Source of the DNA: Devosia ureilytica
GTDB taxonomy: Bacteria; Pseudomonadota; Alphaproteobacteria; Rhizobiales; Devosiaceae
Direction of reading: 5' to 3'
Assembly: GCF_024273195.1 (NCBI RefSeq)
Contig: NZ_JAMZCU010000002.1
Span: 248,001-312,000 of the forward strand
DNA length: 64,000 nt
The translations under genes and the position numbers were made by a program. Shown piece by piece: positions 36,187 to 44,703 of this stretch. The notes below the pieces were generated by a model. That model was not told the origin of the DNA, made no database searches, and saw only the letters and a list, made by a program, of their open reading frames with translations. How positions within the stretch are numbered: position 1 is the first letter of the stretch; each line of letters begins with the position of its first letter.

Positions 36187-36666
36187 TCAGGCTGCGCGGC
36201 GGGCCTTGCGCAGCGCGACGCCAAAGGCCTTGGCAAAGCTCGACTTGTCGGCATTGGACAGGAACCCGCCCAGTTCAATCTCGGCGTCCGCATGGCGCAG
36301 GAATACGCCGGTGGTTCGCTCGAACGCGTCGCGCGTCAGGCGCAGCCGCACCGTTTTGGGATCAAAGCGCTGCAGGTGTTTTTCGGTGCCGGGTGTCACT
36401 GTCGCAATTTCCAGCTGGTCGGCCCACAGCGTCACCTGCTGGCTGGTGCGGCGCTGGCGCGCCTGCCGCATGCCCAGGGCAAGGAGCCCGGCTATGGCCA
36501 GCGCCAGGGCGACGAGGCCTGGCAGGACAAATTCTGGAATGGCGATAAGAAAGGGCGTGCCGACAATGGTGGCTAGTGCCAGCGCAATCCAGCCGCCTGC
36601 CAGGCGCAGGTTGCGATCAGGCCGCAGGGTTGCGGCGAACAGCGGACTTGTGGTGGTGACTTGCAT
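36187..36666 (-). CDS. DUF2244 membrane protein
   Basis: 159 residues. Two membrane segments (LRLAGGWIALALATIVGTPFLIA and FVLPGLVALALAIAGLLALGM) are followed by a soluble beta-rich domain with QQVTLWADQLEIATVTPG and LGGFLSNADKSSFAKAFGVAL. These fit DUF2244, usually found next to nth in alphaproteobacteria, as here, where it is divergent from nth. Function unknown. Confidence 0.88.
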   Translation of the reverse strand: MQVTTTSPLFAATLRPDRNLRLAGGWIALALATIVGTPFLIAIPEFVLPGLVALALAIAGLLALGMRQARQRRTSQQVTLWADQLEIATVTPGTEKHLQRFDPKTVRLRLTRDAFERTTGVFLRHADAEIELGGFLSNADKSSFAKAFGVALRKARRAA

Positions 36667-36716
36667 CGCTCATGCCTCTGAGCTTGAAAGTGTGGCAGAC
36701 AATTGGGGCCGAGAGA

Positions 36717-37391
36717 ATGGCGCGTGCCAAAAAAGTGAAGCAGCTGAGCAAGGCCGATGCCGAAGCCATATTTTCGCGGTTTCACGAGATCGAACCCGAA
36801 CCCAAGGGGGAGCTGGATTATTCAAACGCCTTTACCCTGCTGGTGGCGGTGGTGCTGTCGGCCCAGGCGACCGATGTCGGGGTGAACAAGGCCACCAAGC
36901 GCCTGTTTGAACTGGCTCCTTCCCCGGCCGCCATGGTGGCGCTGGGCGTTGAACAGATCACCGAGCTGATCAAGACCATCGGGCTTTATCGCGGCAAGGC
37001 CAAAAATGTTTTTGCGCTCTCGCAATTGCTGATCGAGCGTCACGGCGGCGAGGTGCCCGATGATCGCGCGGCGCTCGAAGCGCTGCCCGGGGTCGGGCGC
37101 AAGACCGCCAATGTGGTGCTGAACATTTTTTTCAAGCAGCCCACCATCGCTGTCGATACGCATCTGTTCCGCGTCGGCAATCGCACCGGCCTGGCGCCGG
37201 GCAAGACGCCACTGGCGGTGGAACTGGCCCTGACCAAACAGGTCCCGGAGCGCTTCATGCTCCATGCCCATCACTGGCTGATCCTGCATGGACGCTATAT
37301 CTGCAAGGCGCGCACGCCAGAATGCTGGCGCTGCCCGATTGCCCAATGGTGCCTTTTCGAGCCGAAATCGCCTCTGCCGGTCGGTCGGTAG
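36717..37391 (+). CDS. nth: endonuclease III
   Basis: 224 residues from ATG 36717 with GAGAGA upstream (ATG 36672 is possible). DNA glycosylase/AP lyase for oxidised pyrimidines. Catalytic Lys129 in the helix-hairpin-helix LPGVGRKTANVVL and Asp147 in TIAVDTHLFRV. The 4Fe-4S cluster is formed by Cys196, Cys203, Cys206 and Cys212 (C-x6-C-x2-C-x5-C). Full length. Confidence 0.96.
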   Translation: MARAKKVKQLSKADAEAIFSRFHEIEPEPKGELDYSNAFTLLVAVVLSAQATDVGVNKATKRLFELAPSPAAMVALGVEQITELIKTIGLYRGKAKNVFALSQLLIERHGGEVPDDRAALEALPGVGRKTANVVLNIFFKQPTIAVDTHLFRVGNRTGLAPGKTPLAVELALTKQVPERFMLHAHHWLILHGRYICKARTPECWRCPIAQWCLFEPKSPLPVGR

Positions 37392-37465
37392 GGCACTGCC
37401 CTGGGACGGTCCATCCCACGCTCATTCCCAGGGAAGCGCAAGACCGCAGCGGCAATGTTCATTGT

Positions 37466-37504
37466 CTCCCCTCCCCCTGTGTGGAGGGATCAAGGGAGTG
37501 GGGA
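37466..37504. repeat. CT-rich repeat, family B (copy 7, partial)
   Basis: Read on the minus strand it begins CCCCACTCCCTTGATCCCTC, close to the copy at 3033 (CCCACCCTTGATCCCTCC). It lies between convergent nth and the DUF2214 gene. Confidence 0.65.
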
Positions 37505-37518
37505 ACGACACTTTGGCA

Positions 37519-37968
37519 TTAGCCCTCAAAACCGCGCGCCATGGCGGCGGCGAAGATGGGGATGAGCAGCAGTGCACCCGCCTGCAGGTGGATGAAGCGA
37601 CGGTTCGCGACGATTTCGCGTTCGGGCGGCGCATAATCGGGCTGGGTCGCGACCGCCTTGGCCCAACGCCGGAAAGTCATGGTCGGCGGAATGGTGAGCA
37701 GGCCCACGACCAGAAAGGCTGCCATCTTGGCCCAGAAAAGTTGATTGGAAACATAGTATTCCCAGCCTACTGCGCCAAAGATCACGCGGATAACGCCAAC
37801 CACAACGACCGCGCCCGCCACCGCGCCATATGCCGCGTCGACCCGTGCCAACTGGCTGATGCGGGCGCCGGACAGGCCGGGTCGCAAGAGCACAAATTCA
37901 GCGGCAAAAACGGCCACGAGAGTAAACACGGCAAGGTGGTGGGCCGAGGCCAGAACAAGGTCAAGCAT
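37519..37968 (-). CDS. DUF2214 family membrane protein
   Basis: 149 residues from ATG 37968 (MLDLVLASAHHLAVFTL); the frame reaches 38007, but that start would cover the likely operator. Four membrane segments, with ASAHHLAVFTLVAVFAAEFVLL, ARVDAAYGAVAGAVVVVGVIR, YYVSNQLFWAKMAAFLVVGLL and a final hydrophobic helix. The HH pair and the FWAK motif fit DUF2214. Function unknown; the His pair could bind a metal or heme (inference). Divergent from a TetR regulator. Confidence 0.85.
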   Translation of the reverse strand: MLDLVLASAHHLAVFTLVAVFAAEFVLLRPGLSGARISQLARVDAAYGAVAGAVVVVGVIRVIFGAVGWEYYVSNQLFWAKMAAFLVVGLLTIPPTMTFRRWAKAVATQPDYAPPEREIVANRRFIHLQAGALLLIPIFAAAMARGFEG

Positions 37969-37989
37969 TTGCGTCAGGTGCCTCGTTGA

Positions 37990-38006
37990 TGTAAACGGTG
38001 CATACA
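37990..38006. promoter_or_regulatory. possible TetR operator between DUF2214 and tetR
   Basis: TGTAAACGGTGCATACA is TGTA-N9-TACA, an imperfect palindrome, 22 bases upstream of the tetR start and 22 upstream of the DUF2214 start. Divergent TetR genes often autoregulate through such sites. Confidence 0.4.
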
Positions 38007-38028
38007 TATCTGGATCATCATGTAAGCA

Positions 38029-38589
38029 ATGTCAACATACTCCAATAGCCCCTATCATCACGGCAATCTGCGCCAGGCCCTGCTCGAGGCAGCGCTGCTC
38101 ATTTTGGAAAAAGAGGGCGAGGCGGGCCTGGGCCTGCGTGATCTGGCCCGGGCGGTCGGTGTTTCGCCGGCGGCGCCCTATCGGCATTTTGATAGCCGCG
38201 CGGCGCTGCTCGAAGCGCTGGCGGTAACCGGGTTCCAGCGTTTTGCGGCGCGCATGGAGGCGGTGGCGAAAAGCGAACCCGACGATCCCATGGCAGCCAT
38301 GGGCAAGACCTATGTGGTCTTTGCCCTGCAGAACGCCAATCTCTTCCGGCTGATGTTCTCGCCCCTCCTCAAGCGCGAAGCGCGGCCGGGGCTCAGCATG
38401 GCGGCGGATGCGGCCTTCGATACACTGCGCCACGTGGTGGGCGGCGATGCCAAAACCGGCCGTATCAAGGCGCTGGCTGCCTGGGCCAAGGTGCATGGGC
38501 TGGCGGTGCTGCTGCTCGACGGCCAGATCGCCATCCGCGCCGGCGAGGATACCGAAGCGCTGGTGGGTGAGATTATTTCCTCGCTCTAG
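38029..38589 (+). CDS. TetR family regulator (WHG-domain type)
   Basis: 186 residues. N-terminal HTH (about 12-58: NLRQALLEAALLILEKEGEAGLGLRDLARAVGVS, then PAAPYRHFDSRAALLEAL). The C-terminal ligand domain with VVFALQNANLFRLMFSPLL and AWAKVHGLAVLLLDGQI has the WHG-type layout (here KVHGLA). The divergent DUF2214 membrane gene is the most likely target. The inducer is unknown. Confidence 0.9.
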   Translation: MSTYSNSPYHHGNLRQALLEAALLILEKEGEAGLGLRDLARAVGVSPAAPYRHFDSRAALLEALAVTGFQRFAARMEAVAKSEPDDPMAAMGKTYVVFALQNANLFRLMFSPLLKREARPGLSMAADAAFDTLRHVVGGDAKTGRIKALAAWAKVHGLAVLLLDGQIAIRAGEDTEALVGEIISSL

Positions 38590-38676
38590 ACCGAGGCATT
38601 GCGGCGTTGCCCCAGGGATTGCATTGGGATAAACCGGCTCACGGCCCCCTTGCGACAAACCCGGACCGTCCCCGAC

Positions 38677-39681
38677 ATGACCCAGACCCGCTTCGACGTG
38701 CTGACCATTGGCAATGCGATTGTTGACATCATTGCCCCGGTGGAACCCGGCTTTATCGAGCGCGAAGGCATGACCGAGGGCATCATGCACCTGATCGACA
38801 CCGATCGGGCCGAAGACCTTTATGGCAAGATGCCGCTGGGCCGGCAGCAGATTTCGGGTGGCTCGGCCGCCAATACTGCCGCAGGCGTTGCTTCGCTTGG
38901 CGGCCGTGCCGCCTTCGTGGGCAAGGTCGCCGACGATCCGCTGGGCGATGTCTTCGACGCCGACCTCACCGAAATCGGCGTCCACTACAATACCTCGCGC
39001 CTGAAAAACGGCGCTTTGACCGCCCGCTCGATGATCTTCGTGTCCGACGATGGCGAGCGGACGATGAACACTTATCTGGGCGCCTGTCACGAGCTGACCG
39101 AGCGCGACATCAACCCCGATGAAATCGGCGGCTCGGCCATCACCTATATGGAAGGGTTTTTGTGGGACCCGGTAGAGGCCAAGAAGGCCTTCGTGCTGGC
39201 GGCCCACTATGCCCACAAGAACGAGCGCGCCGCCGCCTTTACGCTCTCTGACCCGTTCTGCGTCGACCGCTACCGCGCTGAATTCCTCGACCTGATCCGC
39301 TCAAAGACCGTGGACTATGTTTTTGCCAATGTGCATGAGCTGAAATCGCTCTACGAGACCGATGATCTCGGGGAAGCGGTGCGCCAGATCGCCAAGGACG
39401 CCGAAGTGGCCGCCATCACCATGGGCGCCGAGGGCGCCATGGCCGTGTTCAATGGCGAAGTGGTGTCTGTGCCGGCCTTCCCGGTCGACAAGGTCGTCGA
39501 TGCGACCGGTGCCGGCGATCTCTTCGCCTCGGGGTTTCTTCTGGGCCTGGCGCGTGGCCAGACCATTGACGCGGCACTAAAGACCGGGTGCCTGGCGGCC
39601 TCCGAAGTCATCAGCCACATCGGCGCCCGGCCGCAGCTCGATCTGGAAGCACTGACGCAGAAACATGGGCTGGCTGGATAA
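38677..39681 (+). CDS. adenosine kinase-like PfkB-family sugar kinase
   Basis: 334 residues from ATG 38677; the upstream open frame is not typical. PfkB/ribokinase fold: N-terminal VLTIGNAIVDIIAPV, GGSAANTAAGVASLGGRAAFVG (substrate-binding glycines), TYLGACHEL, and the C-terminal DATGAGDLFASGFLLGLA with catalytic Asp and anion hole. Alphaproteobacterial relatives are usually called adenosine kinase; the exact substrate is not certain. Convergent with pyrF. Confidence 0.92.
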   Translation: MTQTRFDVLTIGNAIVDIIAPVEPGFIEREGMTEGIMHLIDTDRAEDLYGKMPLGRQQISGGSAANTAAGVASLGGRAAFVGKVADDPLGDVFDADLTEIGVHYNTSRLKNGALTARSMIFVSDDGERTMNTYLGACHELTERDINPDEIGGSAITYMEGFLWDPVEAKKAFVLAAHYAHKNERAAAFTLSDPFCVDRYRAEFLDLIRSKTVDYVFANVHELKSLYETDDLGEAVRQIAKDAEVAAITMGAEGAMAVFNGEVVSVPAFPVDKVVDATGAGDLFASGFLLGLARGQTIDAALKTGCLAASEVISHIGARPQLDLEALTQKHGLAG

Positions 39682-39692
39682 GGGAAGAACCC

Positions 39693-40394
39693 CTAGGCCA
39701 CGCTCAACCGTTTCCCTGCCATTTCCGCCAAAATTGCCTTGGCCGCCGCCGCCGGGTCTGCCGCCGCAATGATCGGACGGGCGACCACCAGGTGTGACGC
39801 ACCGGCGGCGAGCGCATCGGCCGGGGTCATGGCGCGCTTCTGGTCGCCGAGATCGGCGCCCGCCGGGCGGATGCCGGGGGTGACGATAGCCATCTTGCTG
39901 CCGATGATGGTGCGGACCATTTCGGCCTCGTGGGCCGAGGCGACCACGCCGCCAATGCCGGCTTCGCGCGCCTGCTGGGCGCGCAGGGCCACAAGGCCCG
40001 CCGCGTCACGGGCATAGCCGGCGTCCTTGACGTCGGCATCGTCCATCGAGGTGAGAACGGTGACCCCAAGCACGCAAAGGCCGGAGCCCTGGGCGGCCTT
40101 CTGGGCGGCGCGCATGGCCTTGGGATAGGCGTGGACGGTGAGCATGGTGGCGCCGGTTTCGGCAATGGCGGCGACGCCCTTTTCGACCGTGTTGTCGATG
40201 TCGAGCAGCTTGAGATCGAAGAAGACTTTCTTGCCCGCTGCGAGCAGGGCCTTGCCCAGCGCCATTCCATCGGCGCCATAAAAGCATTGATAGCCGATCT
40301 TGTAGAAATCGACGCTATCACCCAGGAGCGAGACGATCTCTTCAGCGCGCGCGCGCGAGGAAACGTCGAGGCCCACGATCAACTGGCCAGCCAT
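39693..40394 (-). CDS. pyrF: orotidine 5'-phosphate decarboxylase
   Basis: 233 residues from ATG 40394 ([21 protein letters not shown]). Last step of UMP synthesis. Catalytic tetrad region [17 protein letters not shown] (Lys-Asp-x-x-Asp arrangement), [13 protein letters not shown], and [21 protein letters not shown], with [12 protein letters not shown] binding phosphate. Divergent from marR; the shared gap holds two tandem palindromes that may control both. Confidence 0.96.
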   Translation of the reverse strand: MAGQLIVGLDVSSRARAEEIVSLLGDSVDFYKIGYQCFYGADGMALGKALLAAGKKVFFDLKLLDIDNTVEKGVAAIAETGATMLTVHAYPKAMRAAQKAAQGSGLCVLGVTVLTSMDDADVKDAGYARDAAGLVALRAQQAREAGIGGVVASAHEAEMVRTIIGSKMAIVTPGIRPAGADLGDQKRAMTPADALAAGASHLVVARPIIAAADPAAAAKAILAEMAGKRLSVA

Positions 40395-40465
40395 GGTCTT
40401 TCTCCCGATGATGATTTGTCTTCCGGTCGCATAACTTGGATGTCGGAGCAAGCGTTCTGTTGGTG

Positions 40466-40511
40466 TTATGGCAACATAATAGGCTTGCGAGGCGATGTTA
40501 TGGCGTCATAT
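40466..40511. promoter_or_regulatory. two tandem palindromes upstream of the MarR gene
   Basis: Site 1 TTATGGCAACATAA (40466-40479) is a perfect TTATG-N4-CATAA. Site 2 TTATGGCGTCATAT (40498-40511) is TTATG-N4-CATAT. Centres are 32 bases apart, three helical turns, so dimers would sit on one face. MarR proteins bind such short inverted repeats. They lie 36 bases upstream of the marR start and 72 upstream of pyrF. Confidence 0.7.
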
Positions 40512-40546
40512 CACGCCGCTTCTTATAGCGGCTTGGGACATTTCAC

Positions 40547-40993
40547 ATGCAGCAACAGGCATTGACGGCCATGGTGGCCTGGATGCGGCTCGACACCGCG
40601 CTCAAGGCCTTCGAGGCCAGCTTGAAGCGCGATCACAAGATCACGGCGCTGCAATTGGCGGTGCTGCATATCGTCTCCGAGCGGCCGCATATACCGCTGG
40701 CCGCCCTGCGCAAGGCGCTCATCGCGCATCCGGCCACGCTGGGCCAGGCGATTGATGACCTGCGGCGCAAGGGACTATGTCAGGTGCGCTCCAACCCCGA
40801 GGATCGGCGCGCCCGCAATGTCGCCATTACCGAGTCCGGCTCGGAACTGGTCGCGGCGGTGCCTCTGACCGGACCAATGCGGCTGCGCGATGTGGAGGGG
40901 GAGGCGGAGCGGCTGGTGCGACTGGCGCCGGCGCTTGGTGACGCGGTGGAACTGTTTGGGCTCGCGCAATGGGTGGGAAAACAGGGGCGATAG
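40547..40993 (+). CDS. MarR family regulator
   Basis: 148 residues. Winged helix (about 28-100) with ITALQLAVLHIVSERPHIPLAAL, LIAHPATLGQAIDDLRRKGL as recognition helix, and SNPEDRRARNVAITESG as the wing with the conserved Asp-Arg-Arg. C-terminal helices give the dimer. Likely autoregulated through the tandem palindromes just upstream. The effector is unknown; pyrF divergent and a phosphatase convergent give no clear hint. Confidence 0.9.
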   Translation: MQQQALTAMVAWMRLDTALKAFEASLKRDHKITALQLAVLHIVSERPHIPLAALRKALIAHPATLGQAIDDLRRKGLCQVRSNPEDRRARNVAITESGSELVAAVPLTGPMRLRDVEGEAERLVRLAPALGDAVELFGLAQWVGKQGR

Positions 40994-41014
40994 CCCGGCG
41001 ACGGATCGATGGTC

Positions 41015-41620
41015 TCAGGCGAACCAGTCGTGCGGGATGTCTTCCATGGGGGTCCAGTCGGTGAGGAGCTGCCGGGCGGCGAGATCGAAGACGAAACCAT
41101 TGCCGCCACCCTGGACGCCGATGCGGCTCTGGTCCTCGTCGCGCGAAATGCGGCGGCTGCCGATCCGGCATTTGAGCAGCGTCCCCACGGCGCCGTGGCC
41201 GCAAAAAATGACGGGCACACCCGGCGGCACCGAGGCAAGGGCGGTGCGCACGGTCGACACCACGCGCGCCTGGGCATCGATGGCGCGCTCCCAGCCTTCC
41301 ACGCTTTGCTGCGGCTGGGCGAAAAAGCGATCAGCATGCTCCTCGAACAGCGCCGGCGGCAGGAAGCCGGTGGCGCTGCGGTCATTTTCGCCCATCAGGT
41401 GATCGGAGAACACCGGCGTGCCCGCCGCCGCCGCCACCAGTTCTGCCAGTTCCAGCGCCTTGGTCTCGCGGCTCGAAAACACCATGGCGCCAACCGGCAC
41501 CACGCCGCGCCCCACGAAGGCCTCCGCCCGCCCCCTCCCCTCGGCCGATAGCCCCCAGAGTGGCACCGGGACAGCGGGGTCCATCCTGACCTGGGGGTGG
41601 GAGAGGTAAAGCGCGCGCAA
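41015..41620 (-). CDS. histidine phosphatase family protein with altered RHG motif
   Basis: 201 residues. The phosphoglycerate-mutase-like fold is seen in VFSSRETKALELAELVA (middle Arg) and VIFCGHGAVGTLLKC (second His). At the N-terminus, where the family has Arg-His-Gly, this protein has YLSHPQV: the His is kept but Arg becomes Ser and Gly becomes Pro. The next part, VPLWGLSAEGRGRAEAF, is well conserved. Catalysis may be weak or on a special substrate. It lies 2 bases after the FMN reductase, in one operon. Confidence 0.85.
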   Translation of the reverse strand: MRALYLSHPQVRMDPAVPVPLWGLSAEGRGRAEAFVGRGVVPVGAMVFSSRETKALELAELVAAAAGTPVFSDHLMGENDRSATGFLPPALFEEHADRFFAQPQQSVEGWERAIDAQARVVSTVRTALASVPPGVPVIFCGHGAVGTLLKCRIGSRRISRDEDQSRIGVQGGGNGFVFDLAARQLLTDWTPMEDIPHDWFA

Positions 41621-41622
41621 TT

Positions 41623-42168
41623 CTATCCCCGGCTGAAATGAGTCAATTCATGCACCATGGTCTCAACCTTGCGGATGATGGCCGGTTCCACCGGGGCGCC
41701 TGTCTCGTCAAACGCGGCTTCGGCCGGACCGATGCCGAGCAGCGTCGGCACAATCAGCGTGCCCACCTTGGTGAGGCTGTCGCGCAGGTGGCTCAAGGAC
41801 CATATGGTGCCATACTTTCCCGAACTGACCCCGCCAATGCCGAAGACGGCATGGCGAAAGGGGCTCGGCTTCTGGCGCGAGAGCCAGGTGATCGTATTGA
41901 CCAGGAGCGGCGGCACCCCGCCATTATATTCAGGCGTGGCGATGAAGACGATGTCGTGGCTGCGCCACATTTCGGCGAGGCGCCCGGCGGCCTCGGGCAC
42001 ATTGTCGGGCTCAAGATCCTCGTTGAAGATCGGCATTTCGAAATCGGAAAGGTCCACTGCGGTAACCGCAACGCCCGCCTCGGTGAGCTTGCGGCCCATA
42101 TGCTGCTGCAGCATGCGATTGTAGGACCCCTTGCGGATCGACCCCGAAAGGGTAAGCGCCGTCTTCAT
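41623..42168 (-). CDS. NADPH-dependent FMN reductase family protein
   Basis: 181 residues from ATG 42168 with GGAGGC upstream. Flavodoxin-like fold: LTLSGSIRKGSYNRMLQQ is the FMN-phosphate loop, DLSDFEMPIFNEDLE, and FIATPEYNGGVPPLLVNTITWLSR is the signature that contacts FMN, followed by FGIGGVSSGKYGT. Family members reduce FMN, azo dyes, chromate or quinones; the substrate here is unknown. Paired with the phosphatase. Confidence 0.93.
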   Translation of the reverse strand: MKTALTLSGSIRKGSYNRMLQQHMGRKLTEAGVAVTAVDLSDFEMPIFNEDLEPDNVPEAAGRLAEMWRSHDIVFIATPEYNGGVPPLLVNTITWLSRQKPSPFRHAVFGIGGVSSGKYGTIWSLSHLRDSLTKVGTLIVPTLLGIGPAEAAFDETGAPVEPAIIRKVETMVHELTHFSRG

Positions 42169-42283
42169 AATGCCTCCAGGCTTGTGCACTGTGTCGAAAC
42201 TGGCGCGGCTGCATCGTCGGTGCAAGTGAATTGGCAGGCGCGGTTTCAAACGTGAGCCTGCGCCACATCAAGGGAGACTACCA

Positions 42284-42691
42284 ATGGCCTCGTCGATCTT
42301 CGTCAATATTCCCGTCCGGGATCTCGCCGCATCCATGGCCTATTACAAGGCGCTCGGATTTGATCACAATCCGCAGTTCACCGATGAAACGGCGGCCTGC
42401 ATCGTGATCGACGACACCATCTACGTGATGCTGCTGACCCATGAAAAATTCGAGGGCTTTTCAAAAAAGCCGATTCCTGATGCCAAGGCCGAAACTGGTG
42501 CGCTCTATGCCTTGTCGCGCGACAGCCGCGCCGCCGTGGACGCCATTGCCGAGGCCGGACTCAAGGCCGGCGGCAGCATCCAGCGCCCCACCGAGGATTA
42601 CGGCTTCATGTATTCGCGCGCCATCGCCGATCTTGATGGCCATGTGTGGGAATATGTCTGGATGGACATGAGCCAGATGCCGACCGAATAA
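42284..42691 (+). CDS. VOC family protein (glyoxalase/bleomycin-resistance-like)
   Basis: 135 residues. Two half-modules: FVNIPVRDLAASMAYYKALGF at the N-terminus and YSRAIADLDGHVWEYVWMD at the C-terminus, the latter with the usual final Glu. The preceding AAVDAIAEAGLKAGGSI helix is typical of the family. GGGAG precedes ATG. Enzymatic activity is not evident from sequence. Divergent from the FMN reductase. Confidence 0.9.
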   Translation: MASSIFVNIPVRDLAASMAYYKALGFDHNPQFTDETAACIVIDDTIYVMLLTHEKFEGFSKKPIPDAKAETGALYALSRDSRAAVDAIAEAGLKAGGSIQRPTEDYGFMYSRAIADLDGHVWEYVWMDMSQMPTE

Positions 42692-42725
42692 TGGCGCTGG
42701 TTTCACACGCCCGGGACACGCCGCG

Positions 42726-42941
42726 ATGGCATCGACGATGACAATCACCCATCTCACCCATGACCTCGTGGCCAAAAAGAGCTTCGTGAGTTTTGTCTGG
42801 GCCGATGATCCGTCCAAACGCCTAGGCCTTGAAGTCCCTTATGGCACGGCGCTGGACGATATCGCCGCGGCCGCCGAGGCGGCGGTGGGCGAACTGGTGG
42901 CAGAGTTGCAGGAAGCCAGGCGGGTGCTGCCGGGGAATTGA
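42726..42941 (+). CDS. small hypothetical protein
   Basis: 71 residues. It looks soluble, with an N-terminal TITHLTHDLVAKKSFVSFVW, a short loop with DDPSKRLGLEVPYGT, and an amphipathic C-terminal helix (LDDIAAAAEAAVGELVAELQEARRVLP). Codon use is like its neighbours. The RBS is weak; a second Met at residue 5 could be the start. It lies 34 bases after the VOC gene in the same direction. I do not recognise it. Confidence 0.55.
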   Translation: MASTMTITHLTHDLVAKKSFVSFVWADDPSKRLGLEVPYGTALDDIAAAAEAAVGELVAELQEARRVLPGN

Positions 42942-43053
42942 AAGGGCCGGAGTGCGCGGCGCTTTAGTGCCACTCAGGCACGGCCCTCGTGGCCTTGAGG
43001 CGCGCTTACGGACGCCCGCCTGTCGACCATAGGTCTCCAGGCCTTGAGCCCTT

Positions 43054-43091
43054 AAATCGCGCCACTGGCGCGATTTGGCCGCAAAGCGGCC
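43054..43091 (-). terminator. double hairpin after dnaJ
   Basis: A perfect 10-bp stem AAATCGCGCC / GGCGCGATTT with a 3-base loop (43054-43076) is followed directly by GGCCGC-AAA-GCGGCC (43077-43091). The first lies 20 bases past the dnaJ stop on the minus strand; its T-run is short, so termination strength is uncertain. Confidence 0.6.
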
Positions 43092-43095
43092 GGGC

Positions 43096-44235
43096 TCAAG
43101 CCTCGAACATTTTCTTGAGTTTATCGAAGAAGCCGCCAGAGGTTGGGCTGGTTTCGGCGGTTTCGAGCCGGGCGAATTCCTCGAGCAGTTCGCGCTGCCT
43201 GCGGCTCAGGTTCTGTGGCGTCTCGATGTCGAGCTGCACATAAAGATCGCCCACGTCCTTGCTGCGCAGCACCGGCATGCCCTTGCCCTTGAGGCGCACG
43301 CGCTGGCCCGGCTGGGTACCAGTGGGCACCTTCACCTTGGCCCGGGACTGGTCGAGCGTGGGCACTTCAAATTCGCCGCCCAGCGCCGCCGTGGTCATGG
43401 AGATGGGCACGCGCGCATAAAGATCGGCGCCGTCGCGCTGGAACAGGTCATGCGGACGGATCGATACGAAAATATAAAGATCGCCCGGCGGGCCACCGCG
43501 CAGACCGGCCTCGCCCTCATTGGCAAGGCGAATGCGCGTGCCGTCCTCAATACCCTTTGGCACATCGACGGAAAGCTTGCGGTTCTGCTGGCGCCGGCCC
43601 TGGCCACCACAATCGGTGCAGGGCTGGTCCATCATCTGGCCGCGGCCCTGGCAGACCGGGCAGGTGCGCTCAATGGTGAAAAAGCCCTGGGCAGCACGCA
43701 CCTTGCCATGACCATTGCACTGCCGGCAGGTGTGGGTACCGGTGCCGGGCTTGGCGCCGGTTCCCTCGCAGGTGTCGCAACCGGCCAGCGTCGGCACATC
43801 GATCTCGACGGTGCGGCCGTCAAAGCTCTCCTCGAGCGAGACTTCCAGATTGTAGCGCAGGTCCGAGCCGCGCATCTTGGCCGCGCCACCGCCGCCCCGG
43901 CGTCCGCCGGCGCCGCCCATGAAGTCGCCAAAGATGTCCTCGAAAATGTCGGACATGGACGAGGAAAATTCGGGTCCGAAGCCCGCACCACCGCGCGCAC
44001 CGCCGCCATTTTCAAAGGCGGCATGGCCGAACCGGTCATAGGCCGCGCGCTTCTGGCCGTCCTTGAGCGTGTCGTACGCCTCGTTGATTTCCTTGAACTT
44101 GTGCTCGGCCTCGTCATTGCCCGGATTGCGGTCGGGGTGAAACTGCATCGCGAGCTTGCGATAGGCGCTCTTGAGGGCCGCATCATCGGCGCCCTTCTGG
44201 CAGCCAAGCACCTCGTAGAAATCGCGTTTGGCCAA
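43096..44235 (-). CDS. dnaJ: molecular chaperone DnaJ
   Basis: 379 residues. Type I Hsp40 co-chaperone that stimulates DnaK ATPase. J domain (about 3-70) with the HPD motif in FHPDRNPGN, a Gly/Phe region (75-120: [11 protein letters not shown]), then four CxxCxGxG zinc repeats ([32 protein letters not shown]), and the client-binding C-terminal domain ending [11 protein letters not shown]. It is 488 bases downstream of dnaK on the same strand; a terminator lies between, so it has its own promoter. Confidence 0.97.
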   Translation of the reverse strand: MAKRDFYEVLGCQKGADDAALKSAYRKLAMQFHPDRNPGNDEAEHKFKEINEAYDTLKDGQKRAAYDRFGHAAFENGGGARGGAGFGPEFSSSMSDIFEDIFGDFMGGAGGRRGGGGAAKMRGSDLRYNLEVSLEESFDGRTVEIDVPTLAGCDTCEGTGAKPGTGTHTCRQCNGHGKVRAAQGFFTIERTCPVCQGRGQMMDQPCTDCGGQGRRQQNRKLSVDVPKGIEDGTRIRLANEGEAGLRGGPPGDLYIFVSIRPHDLFQRDGADLYARVPISMTTAALGGEFEVPTLDQSRAKVKVPTGTQPGQRVRLKGKGMPVLRSKDVGDLYVQLDIETPQNLSRRQRELLEEFARLETAETSPTSGGFFDKLKKMFEA

Positions 44236-44376
44236 GATGAACTCTCTTTATCGTCGCGCCGGTCAGGTCGTCGCGCAGGTTTGAAATGGGCAAAAGCCGG
44301 CCAGGCCAGCGTGTTCCTGCGCATATGGGCAGGCCGCCGCGTCTTAGCAAGGGGAGAAGCGAGGATCAACCAGCAC

Positions 44377-44392
44377 GGATTCACGTGGAACA
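44377..44392. other. parS-like site in the dnaK-dnaJ gap
   Basis: GGATTCACGTGGAACA matches parS (TGTTTCACGTGRAACA) at 14 of 16 positions, contains GATTC and is almost identical to the copy at 3007. Confidence 0.5.
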
Positions 44393-44670
44393 CTTCGCCC
44401 CGGCTGCTGCGCGACAAAATCACACCGGCGGGGTGATATCAGGGGCGAAGGCCATGAGAGCTACGTTCGAATGGCAGGACCACTGACCCGCACATCGCCG
44501 CCAATCTAACCCGTCGCCTTCTTGATGGCCTCGGCTTGAAGACTGCGGTGATGACAATGCGCCCTTCAAACGCACCCATCGCCACCAGTCGGTCCTGTGC
44601 CCCGTCGGAGATGACCGCCCCTCCGAAAAACGAGAGCGCCGACGGCGATTCTTGCCGGTCTGGCCATCCA

Positions 44671-44703
44671 AAACAAAAGGCCCCGGTGTTTCCACCGAGG
44701 CCT
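44671..44703 (-). terminator. Rho-independent terminator of dnaK
   Basis: On the minus strand AAGGCCTCGGTG pairs with CACCGGGGCCTT (one U-G pair) around a GAAA tetraloop, followed by TTGTTTT. It starts 21 bases past the dnaK stop. Confidence 0.88.

Noticed and set aside
35345..36910. 521-codon frame on the plus strand across the alkyltransferase and DUF2244 genes
   Set aside because: It crosses two genes on the other strand and runs into nth; no domain is visible.
43075..44436. 453-codon frame on the plus strand opposite dnaJ
   Set aside because: Antisense shadow of DnaJ, low-complexity composition and no RBS.
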